Assembly: GCA_025526915.1 (NCBI GenBank)
Contig: JAHLKH010000311.1
Coordinates: forward strand, 1-21,537
Direction of reading: 5' to 3'
DNA length: 21,537 bases
Source: Entophlyctis helioformis
Taxonomy: Eukaryota; Chytridiomycota; Chytridiomycetes; Chytridiales; Chytriomycetaceae
Both the position numbers and the translations under genes were made by a program. This document shows positions 1-8,453 of the stretch, piece by piece. The stretch's first letter is position 1, and the number at the start of each line of letters is the position of its first letter. The notes beneath the pieces are model-generated. The model saw nothing but the letters and a program-made list of their open reading frames with translations, had not been told where the DNA came from and ran no database searches.

Positions 1-449
1 GCCGGCCCAAGCGCGGTCCCATCACGCTCCAACACGATCTGGATGCTGCCCAAGCCGGATACGGACCTGGCGCCGTGGATGCTGTTCTCGCTGCCGGATA
101 CAAGATTGTGCGGGTGGACGAGTGCGTCGGCGTGCCGGCCTACGACGAGTCGATCTGGGCTGGCCTGCCTGCCAACGGCATCACTGCTCCTCTTGCCAGT
201 GCATCGGCAAATGTGACGTCTGCCACATCAGCGACCACCACAAGAGCGACTGTCGCTGCACCTGCCAAGGCAACTGCTACTGCTGGTGCGACGGTGGGTC
301 CACTGGTGGATCGAGTGGCTCTGGTATTGGGCGGCAACGGCAACATCACACGCGTCAACAACGGTGTCCATCTCGCACATCCAAGGGCCGGTAACACAGC
401 TGGTCATGGCCTTGTCGCGTTGTTTATCGCAGCAGCATCTTTCCTCTGA
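1..449 (+). CDS. Chitin deacetylase (polysaccharide deacetylase family), C-terminal part
   Basis: This is the 3' end of a gene whose 5' part lies outside the window. Frame 3 is open from the first base to TGA at 447-449, giving about 148 residues. The visible part begins with the last conserved motif of NodB-type polysaccharide deacetylases (GPITLQHDL; LxH supplies a catalytic or structural histidine). It continues with AAGYKIVRVDECVG and YDESIW, typical of the end of fungal chitin deacetylase domains. These enzymes remove acetyl groups from chitin to make chitosan in the cell wall. A Ser/Thr/Ala-rich linker of about 60 residues follows. The last 15 or so residues are hydrophobic (GLVALFIAAASFL) and end at the stop, which is how a GPI-anchor signal looks. 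It converges with the similar deacetylase on the other strand, 94 bases away. Family assignment is firm; the GPI anchor is inference. Confidence 0.85.
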   Translation, partial: RPKRGPITLQHDLDAAQAGYGPGAVDAVLAAGYKIVRVDECVGVPAYDESIWAGLPANGITAPLASASANVTSATSATTTRATVAAPAKATATAGATVGPLVDRVALVLGGNGNITRVNNGVHLAHPRAGNTAGHGLVALFIAAASFL

Positions 450-543
450 TCCAGCTGATCATATCCTTGCCTTTGCTTGAACCTGTCTTGGTGCATCACC
501 ACGCTCATTGAATCATCGTATCACCATTTACTACTGCAAGATG

Positions 544-1989
544 TCATGAAAGGGATGCTTTGCTCACTCGACCGAGTGCACAGCCTGTATCAGAAGCCAT
601 CATGGCAAGTGACGCCATAAGCACGCTGCCAACGACACCGGCAATGGTCATGCCGCCATCCACGGAGAGTGCCGCGTTCTTGCTGCTGTGTGTGCCGTTG
701 CCGATCGTTGGCGGGTTGATGGTGCCAAACGCGTTCGTCGGTGCAGGAGGAGGTGGAGATGGTGCAGAAGGGGGTGGTGGTGGACTGCCGGCAGGAGGCC
801 ACCGCATGCCAGGCACATTAAACGCCGGCCGGACCAGTCCAGTGCCGTCCAGCAGCTGCGAGTCGTACGCTGGCTGGCCAAGAGCATCTGCCACCTTGCG
901 CATGGTGTACCCACGGCGGATCAGCACGTCTGTGGCAGCCCCGACCTGCGCCGACGCATCCGCGTAGTAGTCGTGCTGCAGCGAGATGGGTCCCATCGTC
1001 TGTCGCGTCTCGGTCCACGACCTGAACCGGTCGGCCACATTGAGTGCACCCTGTGCGTCGCGAGTGTCGTAGCGCCACACGACCACGGTCAGACCCATGT
1101 TGCGCGCAATGGCCCGCACACGGTCGTCGACGTCGCCATACGGAGGACGGAAGAGCTTGGGCACGACTCCCACTGTGTCGCGGATGATGCGTGCCGTCTG
1201 GAAGATCTCGTTGACAATCTGGCCGTCGGTGAGCGTGGTCAGACGCTGGTGCGACCAAGTGTGAATCTGGCACGCAGGAGCAGCCACACAGCAGCACAGC
1301 AGCACAACAGCACAGCCCCGTACCGCCCACGGCAACAGCAACGGCAACGGTAACGCAAGCCAAGCAGCAAGTGTCAGTCGGACGCCAACCAACGGATCCC
1401 AGCCAAAGGATCCCTCTGCGGCATCGGCCATGGAGCGATCAACTCACGCCAATGTCGTGGCCGTCTGCGTATGCACGGCGCAGGATGTCGGGCCGCTCAA
1501 GCACACGAGACCCAACCACAAAGAAGGTGATCTTGACGTTGCGGGCCTTGAACGCATCCAGCGCAACCAGCGTCGCTGTTCTGTCAACGTCGGTCCCAAA
1601 CCCCAAACGCCAGGTGTCAGCAGCAGCCGTTGAGAGTCAAGTGGCGCAAAGTCGAGACGTTGCTGGCTGGCCAGGCCAAGTAGATGGCGGCGATGGCTGT
1701 TGGTGCACACACACACATACACACAGACACACTCCCTCTCTCTCTTTGATCACAGGCACGTCACTCACCCAGGACCGTCGTCCATGGTCAGACACCAGCC
1801 GCCGCCGCCGCAGTCTCGGATGTCTTTGCTAAAGTCTCTGCCAGGACCGCTGCGCGGGATGCCGATGAGGAAGCGGCTGTTGAGCGAGGCGACTTCTGGT
1901 GCGATCCGGTCTGGTAGCGGATACCCCTGCGCCGTCACGCCCGCAGCCCCGGCAAGCAGCGCCGTCAGGGCCAGCGAGAGCAGGTGCAT
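544..1989 (-). CDS. Chitin deacetylase (polysaccharide deacetylase), secreted, complete
   Basis: There are three exons, read right to left: 1989-1769, 1580-1448 and 1266-544 (358 aa). The introns are 1581-1768 and 1267-1447, both GTGAGT...CAG, and phase is kept throughout. Residues 1-20 form a signal peptide. The catalytic motifs are in order: TMDDGP at 68-73 (metal-binding Asp; Met replaces the usual Phe), HTWSH at 120-124 (metal-binding His pair), RPPYGD at 158-163, D185/D188 and LQH at 214-216. The family hydrolyses N-acetyl groups of chitin at the cell surface. After the domain come a Pro/Ser-rich linker (a run of prolines near residue 273) and a hydrophobic stretch about 20-40 residues from the end. 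That stretch could be a membrane anchor or an imperfect GPI signal, because about 18 polar residues follow it. A missed 3' intron could explain this. The start ATG lies about 40 bases downstream of a TATA box. Confidence 0.9.
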
Positions 1990-2028
1990 CTATGCAGTCT
2001 CTATTGGGCTGCGGGTGCTCTCTCTCTC

Positions 2029-2035
2029 TTTTATA
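2029..2035 (-). promoter_or_regulatory. TATA box of the chitin deacetylase gene
   Basis: The minus strand reads TATAAAA followed by a GA-rich run. It sits about 40 bases upstream of the deacetylase ATG at 1989. The spacing suits a TATA element with a very short 5' leader. It is the clearest TATA box in the window. Confidence 0.55.
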
Positions 2036-2205
2036 GCGTTTGCTCAGCAGTCCAAGTGGGAAAACGCCACCTGGGCACAGCCACAAGAAGCATCTGGTCC
2101 CAACCACTCCATGTGCACAATCGCATGGTGCACAACAAACACAGACACGCTGGTCTGCCAGGCAGGCTGTGGTGTCATCTGGCAGCTTCATTCACTCGCC
2201 GCCAC

Positions 2206-4886
2206 TCACACATCAAACTCGTGGTCTTCAAACTTGAGCGGAATGTACTCCTCGTCCCGCTCCTCCTTGATCATGGCTTCTTGGTCCTCATCATCCTCAT
2301 CGTCGTCGTCACGATCAGAACAGCCTTCCACATTCATGTCTGTATCATCGCTCTGCTCCACTCTGATCGCTGCTGCTGCTGCTGCTTCCAGAAACGCCAA
2401 TCCAGACAGTGCATCACAAGTGTGTCAGCCGCCAAGCCATCCGTTGCATCCATAGGCTGCACATTGCCATTCCCATCGTACCTGCAACCACCTGCGGATG
2501 TTTCTTTGAGAGGTTGTAAGCGCACCAGAGCAGCCGAGTCACGAGCCTGTCATTCCATAGCATGCAATGTAACCAGTCGGTGCCAGTCGGTGCCAGTCGG
2601 TGCCAGTCCAGTGCCAGTCAGTGCCGCTAAAGTGAAAACGACGGCTGCAACATGGACATGCAATCAAGACGCACGCTGCATAGATGAGAACCACTTGTCT
2701 GACGGTCCACTGCTGGATGTCCGCGTGTGCCATCCACGCATCCAGTGCCTGCGAGCCGCGATGCACCGCATACTTGCTCGGTCGCAACTGTGCAAGCAGC
2801 CGCATTTCGTCTCTGCAGTCGTCATCCATGCCGTCCATGCCATCCAGTGCCAGTCCATCCAGCTCCCTCGTCAGCCACGCCTCACAGTCCAACAGACACG
2901 ATCACGCCACCACTCACGTGTGTTCTCGCATCTCCTGTGCCGTCCGATTCTCAGAGCCAGGATTCAGACGTCGTCTGGCAGTCTCGAGCGTCTGTCCGAT
3001 CCAGCAAGGAAGCGATCCAGCATGTGCAGGCGTAATCTTCTTCATCACATGCACGGGGGTCGACTTGAGCGTTGTGGACAGTAGACTGCGCTCGTGTGCC
3101 GGCAGATCGACGACGCGCAGGCTTTCCTTTGGAGTGTGGAGCCAGCTGCCGATGGTCTCGTCGTGGACAGCCAGCCGGTCATCTGCCCACGACTGGTTGT
3201 CCACACTGCCGGTCGCATTGGTGCTGACAGCCTCGCGATCTGAAACAGCCACTGCAGATGCAGATGGTGTCGCTCCTGCCATCTCACTGGTTGATGAACG
3301 CGTGCGGATGCGACTGCGAGTGTGACACGACAGCGACGATCCACGGCCAGACGAGCCAGACCCACAGCCTGCAGCAGACGCAGACAAAGGCTGGTCTTCC
3401 GTTGATGACTGCAGCACGGCGTCAATCAGGTCTGCGTGGTCGTGCTCAAAGCGGCTGGCAAAAGTGTGTGTCTTGAACACGATCCTGTCGTCGGATGGTG
3501 CGGCCGCTGTGTGTGTGAGCATCGCAGCCGTCGTCGTACTCATAACCAACAGCACGGCAGTCCACAGAAAGCGTGTTGCCTGACTCACATGGCATAAATC
3601 AGCACAAACTGGCGCACAGTCCACGTCTGGACGTCGGCATCTGCCATGAGCACAGCACTGTGATCGCCACACCGGCTCGATGTGTATGCGTCCGACTCGA
3701 GCTGTGTCAGTGCCAGGATCTCCTGTCTGTCCAGTCCAGTCCAGTCCAATCCAGTCCAGACAGTGAGTGTCAGCCAGTCCACTTCCCACAACACCAACAT
3801 AGCCAGTCTGACAGCCAGACAGACACACCTCTGCAGGGCAGTCTGCTCGTCCGTGACGTCCAGACTGTGGAACTGCGCAGGCAGCAGACGCATCTGGATG
3901 GCATGGATGACATCTGCAGCACACGGCGGAAGATCGGCCATGCCTCGCGGTGCGACCATGGCCATTTCCCGTGCTCTGCGTGCTTTGAGAATCACGGCAA
4001 GGAGATCGCGGTCTGCCAGTGACAGGCTGCCGATGGCTGCATCGACAGACATGTAGTTTGCGATGCGCTTGAGGACGCTCTTTGCTTGCATGGACAGTGA
4101 CTTGGCGTCGAGTTTCAGCATGAACGGACAGACTTGACGCTGCACTTGGCTTGCGGGCTCGTGGCGTGGTTCTGGCGCGTGGCATGGCTCTGGCTCTGGC
4201 GACGACTCGACGGCAGTGTCTGATGCCGAATGGACAGCCTCGCTTGGAGCGTGTTGGTCCGACTCGGGCTGCGGTGGCTCAGACGACACGGCCGACTGCG
4301 ATCCCAAGCCGGGCTCGTGGCAGTCTGATCGACAGACCTGCGTCAAGTCGGCTGCACCAACAAACGAGTCGTCTGAGACGCTTGAGATGTCCGACGACAC
4401 CGACAGCGATCGGCACCGCTTGCGAGATAAACGAGCAGAGGCAGAGACATGGTGCCGATCGACTGGCTGCGCATCTTGAACTGGCGTTGGCTGCTCTTGT
4501 TCGGCAACTGTGTACTGCTGCTGCTGCTGCTGCTGCTGCTGTGGAGAGAGTGGCTCGCTGTCTGATCTGCTGCATCCAGTCGGTCAGACAGTTGGTCAGT
4601 TGGTCAGTTGGCCGTTCAGGATACATGCAGGCAAGCCACAGACATGGCAGTCACTGACAGAGGACTGGAGCCACCGACAGGCGCCGGCAGCGACACCGAC
4701 AGCGACACCGACGCAAGCGTCTGCTGCAGGATCTGGATGGCCGCATGGTGGCTGTTTGAGGCGTTGCCCAGCTGCACGGCAAACGAGGCCAGCTCGTTGT
4801 ACTTTTCGTCGAGGCTCTTGAGCGACTCCTGTGTGACGGCAGACGGTCAGGACGGCTGTGGGCCATGCACGCACGGCCAGCTGGGG

Positions 4887-4932
<46 letters not shown>

Positions 4933-4974
4933 CCCGCTGGACCACACACGGCAACGCACCAGAACAAACGCCAT
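2206..4974 (-). CDS. Unknown nuclear-type protein with a tandemly duplicated about 105-residue module
   Basis: I do not recognise this family. The exons, read right to left, are 4974-4960, 4828-4655, 4538-3829, 3726-3589, 3484-2918, 2812-2675, 2546-2482 and 2381-2206; phase is kept across all junctions (about 660 aa). The end of exon 2 is the least certain point (donor GTGACT). The N-terminus is a probable coiled coil (ESLKSLDEKYNEL...). Then come a polyglutamine run, a basic SRKRCR patch (possible nuclear localisation signal) and an acidic Ser/Pro/Glu-rich stretch. Two related modules follow. Each has a helix with RxLL...LK, an LP motif, then a separate exon of exactly 138 bases ending in D[VI]QxWTVRQxVLIYA. 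The C-terminus is very acidic (Asp/Glu run, then EEYIPLKFEDHEF). It is transcribed divergently from the Gemin8 gene and lies 216 bases upstream of the deacetylase on the same strand. No frame break is needed anywhere, which supports a functional gene. Confidence 0.75.
2577..2625 (-). repeat. 10-base tandem repeat in intron 6 of the unknown gene
   Basis: The unit GACTGGCACC (minus strand) occurs about three times and then decays into GACTGGCACTG units. It lies wholly in the intron at 2547-2674, between exons 6 and 7, and contains the ACTGG core seen in other introns of this window. Confidence 0.6.
3731..3759 (-). repeat. (ACTGG)n pentanucleotide repeat in intron 3 of the unknown gene
   Basis: About five near-perfect GGACT units on the minus strand lie directly upstream of the 3' splice site used for exon 4 (3726). 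The repeat runs in the sense direction of the gene. Confidence 0.7.
4515..4541 (-). repeat. (CAG)9 run encoding polyglutamine and containing the 3' splice site
   Basis: There are nine CTG triplets on the plus strand. On the coding strand the first CAG serves as the splice acceptor (CTCTCCACAG) and the other eight encode glutamine at the start of exon 3 of the unknown gene. Because every triplet ends in AG, the exact splice point could slip in steps of one codon. Confidence 0.7.
4890..4930. repeat. (CA)20 dinucleotide repeat in intron 1 of the unknown gene
   Basis: A perfect CA run of about 41 bases lies in the first intron (4829-4959) of the minus-strand unknown gene, where it reads as GT repeats about 30 bases downstream of the donor. 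It is likely to vary in length between strains. Confidence 0.9.
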
Positions 4975-5277
4975 GGTTGCAGCGTCGACAGAGAGCAGCG
5001 TGACAGGGCTGCTGGGAGTGTGTGCCGAGTGGCAAGGCGAAATGGCGGCGTCTGGACAGCTGCTGTGCACGGCAGGCTGCCATGCTGCATCTGCTGGCAT
5101 GGTCATGGTCATGGCGGCTGTGTCTTTGGCTGTTGTGTCTTGGCTGCTGTGTCTTGGCTGCTGTGTCTTGGCTGCCCTCGCACGATCTGTGGCGATCTGG
5201 CGGCAAGCCGCGTCCGAAAGCGAGTTGGCGCGCAGTCGAACAAGCCGCGAGCCAGCCAGCCAGCCAGCCAGCGACGC
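4975..5277. promoter_or_regulatory. Divergent promoter region between the unknown gene and the Gemin8 gene
   Basis: These 303 bases separate the start codons of two divergent genes. They contain a 14-base tandem repeat (TGTCTTGGCTGCTG, about three copies around 5130-5175) and a CCAG run of about five units at 5250-5272, just before the Gemin8 ATG. I see no TATA box. Shared regulation is inference from the arrangement. Confidence 0.5.
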
Positions 5278-6021
5278 ATGGATCTGGCTGCCTTCCACGC
5301 CTCGCACTGGAGCAGCGAGCAGCAGCAGGCATTCGCCCGCTGGATGCTGCCGTCTGCCATCCACGCCTCGAGTGGCCCTGCTGCTCCACAACAGCAACAA
5401 CAGCTACAACAGCAGCACCAACAGCAGGCCGAGTGGACAGACTACTGCCCCACCTGCCAGGCTGCCATCACAGACCACTACGAGCAGCTGGGATGGACGG
5501 CACCGCCTGCTGCTGCTGGCTCTGTCGGCACCAAGCGAGGCCACAGCAGCGACACCGACAGGCACAGCACACACAGCGGGCACACCGAGGACCAGCAAGA
5601 GGACCACGACGATGACGGCCATGTGCAGGTCGACCTCACGCCCGAGGTCATTGCCATGTTCCGCTTCTCGGCCGCATACCGCACACAGCGAGCCGCCGAG
5701 CGAGAGGAGGAGCGGCGTGCCGATGCGCAGCGTGACGAGCAGGAGCGGCTGCGCACCAAACAGGCGGCCGACGACGCACAGCGATCCAAGCGGCAGCGGT
5801 ATCTGGCCGGCAGTCACGGCACACATGGCACTCTGTCGCAGCAGCAAGAGCAGCTGCCAGATCCACACGGACAGCAGCCACACGAACAGCAGCAGCAGGA
5901 GGCAAGGGATGTGCACGCATTCATGATCGCCACTCTGCAGTTTGGTCTGGAACGTGGGTTTGACGACAGTGTTGCGCAGCACAAGCCGGTGCTGTGGCCG
6001 GTGCTGCCGATTGCCTTTTGA
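5278..6021 (+). CDS. GEMIN8: Gemin8-like SMN-complex subunit
   Basis: This intronless gene encodes 247 aa, close to the length of animal Gemin8 (about 242). Three blocks match that family as I recall it. Near the N-terminus is a short aromatic helix around HWSSEQQQAFARWM. In the middle, LTPEVIAMFRFSAAYR is followed by a long Arg/Glu/Gln-rich helix, corresponding to the ITEELRQYFAETERHR block. The extreme C-terminus is KPVLWPVLPIAF, corresponding to QPKYWPVIPLKF. Gemin8 links Gemin6-Gemin7 to SMN in the complex that loads Sm rings onto spliceosomal snRNAs. The protein also has Gln-rich runs (residues 39-50 and near 202), a CPTC pair around residue 57 and a His/Asp-rich stretch, all lineage-specific. 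The start ATG at 5278 is the first in frame before the conserved block, although the frame is open further upstream. The C-terminal WPVxPxxF motif makes the assignment convincing despite weak overall similarity. Confidence 0.8.
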   Translation: MDLAAFHASHWSSEQQQAFARWMLPSAIHASSGPAAPQQQQQLQQQHQQQAEWTDYCPTCQAAITDHYEQLGWTAPPAAAGSVGTKRGHSSDTDRHSTHSGHTEDQQEDHDDDGHVQVDLTPEVIAMFRFSAAYRTQRAAEREEERRADAQRDEQERLRTKQAADDAQRSKRQRYLAGSHGTHGTLSQQQEQLPDPHGQQPHEQQQQEARDVHAFMIATLQFGLERGFDDSVAQHKPVLWPVLPIAF

Positions 6022-6550
6022 GCACACGCTGGCTGCAGTCGGTGTGCAGCGACTGGCCCACTGGCCATTGTGCCAAGACACGGCACGGCACGGCAAGGCA
6101 GATGGGCAGGTGAGCCACAACCGATGGATGGATGGGTGGATGCAAGTGGCACCACACACGGCACTTCAACGCATGATGATGAAAGCACCATTCCTGCACT
6201 GCCAGACACGGGCAGCAGCCGCTCGAATGACGGTCGCGACAGCCACGAGACTGCGAGACGCGTCGCAGTGACTTGCGTGTCTCTGTCTGCCGTGATCTCT
6301 TTGAGCAGGCTGCCGCCTGCTGTCGATGAAGCCAACCCTGGGGGACGAGTCTCTGCACTCGTATCTGAATGCGACCGTGTCTGTGTGTCTGTGTGTCTGT
6401 CCAAGTGTCCGTCTGTCCAACTGCCTTTGCTGTTGGTGTCCACTGACTTCTTGTATCTCACACACGAATGCTGGACATGACGGGATGAACGGCATCATTG
6501 TAAGAACGCCAATACGATGCATTTCTGTCCACTGTTGACACTCCTGACAC
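6022..6550. other. Intergenic region between convergent genes (Gemin8 and ribose-5-phosphate isomerase)
   Basis: I see no gene here. The region holds the 3' flanks of both genes, a GGAT/GATG tetranucleotide run at about 6123-6141 and a TGTC/CTGT-rich stretch at 6376-6420. Open frames are short and lack coding character. No AATAAA is visible on either strand. Confidence 0.6.
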
Positions 6551-7683
6551 TCAGATGCTCTTGACCGTTCTTCAGACACATCCAGTCAGCACACGACACT
6601 CGCTCAACCAGCAACAGCAGCCATCGCACTCACCCGTCCGGCATGCCAAAGTATGCGCCATTGGCCATTCCGCAAAACAGACCCGTCTCCACAATGCCCC
6701 GGCACGTCCAGCAGCCTGGTGTTGAGAGCGACCGGGTCGGCAATCTGGCCAAAGTCGGCATCCACCACAAAGTTGCCATTGTCGGTGACGACTGGGCCGG
6801 CCTTTTTGACGGCCATGCGCAGAACGGGGTTGCCGCCCATGGCCTTGATCTTGTTCATGACGGGAATGTACACGGACGGAATGACTTCGAGCGGCACGCC
6901 CTGCTTCCACTGCACACTCACATCGTGTGTGCCGTGTGTGGTATGCACGGCGTTCATCGTGTCAGCTCACATGGCAGACGGGAATAAAGGCAGTGAGATG
7001 GAAGTGGCAGTGGCAGTGGCCGACCTGTGTGCCGAGAACAGACGAGTTCTTGCGGTAGTCGGCAACAAGGAAGAAGCGGGCCGCGTTGGACGCGACGAGC
7101 TTCTCTTGCAGGTGGCAAGCACCACCGCCCTTGATGCAGTGCAGCGAGGCGTCGACCTCGTCAGCGCCGTCAAAGGCAACGTCGATGGACGGGTACTGGT
7201 TGAGTGTGCCCTGTGGCAGCGCATGTGTGTGAGAGAGACGCGATGGCGGCATGCGAGCGATGGAGGGCGACTTGCCAGTGGGAGACCGGCCTCAAGGATC
7301 AGGTTCTGTGCCTGGAAGGATGTGGGGATGCACGCCTTGATGGACAGCGACGGGTCGGTCATGACACGCTCGGCCAGCCGCTCGACGGCATACACGATGG
7401 TGCTGCCCGAGCCTGCCGCTCTGATCGTCAGCTGCCGGCTGCTCGGGTCCGCTGTTCAGGCAGGCAGGCAGACAGGCAGGCACACAGGCAGGCACACAGG
7501 CAGGCACTCACCAATGCCGATGATGTGTGTGGACGGCGACACCTGCTCGTCAATGGCACGGAACGAGGCCAGGCGTTTCGCTGTGTGTGGCAGCAAGCAG
7601 CAACGAGGGTCAGCAGCAGGCCAACCGGCCAGCAGGCATGCGGGGGCATGGCAGGTCTTGCCTTGCTCAAGAAGGTCGGCCAT
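6551..7683 (-). CDS. RKI1: Ribose-5-phosphate isomerase A
   Basis: This enzyme interconverts ribose-5-phosphate and ribulose-5-phosphate in the non-oxidative pentose phosphate pathway (cytosol). The exons, right to left, are 7683-7662, 7580-7512, 7412-7276, 7210-7025, 6909-6634 and 6569-6551, giving about 235 aa, the normal family size. Signature motifs are GSGST at residues 31-35 (phosphate loop), DGADEVD at 90-96 (catalytic Asp) and KGGG at 103-106, followed by the [11 protein letters not shown] block. Two introns (7581-7661 and 7211-7275) appear to use GC donors (GCAAGA, GCAAGT) with normal AG acceptors; the reading phase requires them. One extra base in a CCCC run (6697-6700) breaks the frame inside the conserved [17 protein letters not shown] block, which resumes at once in the next frame. 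This is probably a sequence error. The gene diverges from the PDI gene. Confidence 0.93.
7457..7505 (-). repeat. CTGC/CTGT tetranucleotide repeat in intron 2 of the isomerase gene
   Basis: The plus strand shows CAGG and CACA units; in the gene's sense direction it reads CCTGCCTGTGTGCCTGCC. It lies within intron 7413-7511, right after the donor. Confidence 0.7.
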
Positions 7684-8453
7684 GTGCAGCAGCAGTTGCT
7701 GTCGTTGTTGCCGCAAACCACAAAACAGCCGACCGCAACCAGGCACGTGTTGGTCGACGCGCAGATCGGCAGGCAGCGAGCACAAAGACAGGACGCAGCA
7801 CGCTTGGACAGAACAAGCAACGGATGCGTGCCTTCAACGGGCAACGGCAGCGTGCGCTTGCATCCCGACTGGCTGCTCATGCACGCCGACGGCCAGCACA
7901 CGCTGCTCCTTCTTCCGCTGCGCATGACACCAGCCAGAGTCGGCATCGGTGGCATTCCATCCACACTCGCATCTCACCCCAAGCCCAGCATCGGCTCGCG
8001 GCAGTCTGCTGGATGATGGCCACGCCACGGCTCTGTCAACAGCGCTCAGATCACACTCGTTGTCAGGAGCAGCATGCGGCTGCTTTAATCCAGCCAGCAA
8101 TGCAAGCACGCCGCATGCGTCACTGGCTGAGCGGGCAGCTTCTAAAGCAGTGCGATCTCAGAGCGTACAGCAAGTTGGACGCATTCATGGGCGTGCACAG
8201 GGCACGCGGCCAACAGACCGGCATGCGACACGCCATACACGTCGATGCAAGAGCAGGCTTGCCTGATCGCGATGTGTGTTGGAGAGCACGGCGTGCTCAA
8301 GGGACAGCGTTCCATCGCGCTTGGCTCGACTGCAGTCGCTGGACCGTTCAACCTCGATGCACACCACGCATACGTAGGCCGTGTCAAGTGCATGGCTGGG
8401 CCAAACACCTCGATCGAACCATACGTTCGCGTCTCGCCCTGTTTCGCAACAAC
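7684..8453. promoter_or_regulatory. Divergent intergenic region between the isomerase and PDI genes
   Basis: These 770 bases hold no gene I can support. Plus-strand frame 3 is open across the whole region and runs into PDI exon 1, but the predicted residues are Arg/His/Gln/Ala-rich without any recognisable domain, so I treat it as non-coding. It must contain the promoters of both flanking genes. I see no TATA box. Confidence 0.45.

Noticed and set aside
1984..3084. Long plus-strand open frame (366 codons)
   Set aside because: It runs antisense to the deacetylase promoter and to exons 5-8 of the minus-strand unknown gene. It has no recognisable domain, and its Cys/Ser/His-rich composition looks like a shadow of GC-rich coding sequence.
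4515..4541. Triplet repeat as evidence of a CRISPR or mobile element
   Set aside because: It is a simple (CAG)n codon run at an exon start, with no spacers, inverted repeats or transposase nearby.
6376..6420. TGTC/CTGT-rich stretch as a possible telomeric or replication-origin repeat
   Set aside because: Units are irregular, short and similar to the microsatellite-like runs seen in introns across the window. Nothing ties it to origin or telomere function.
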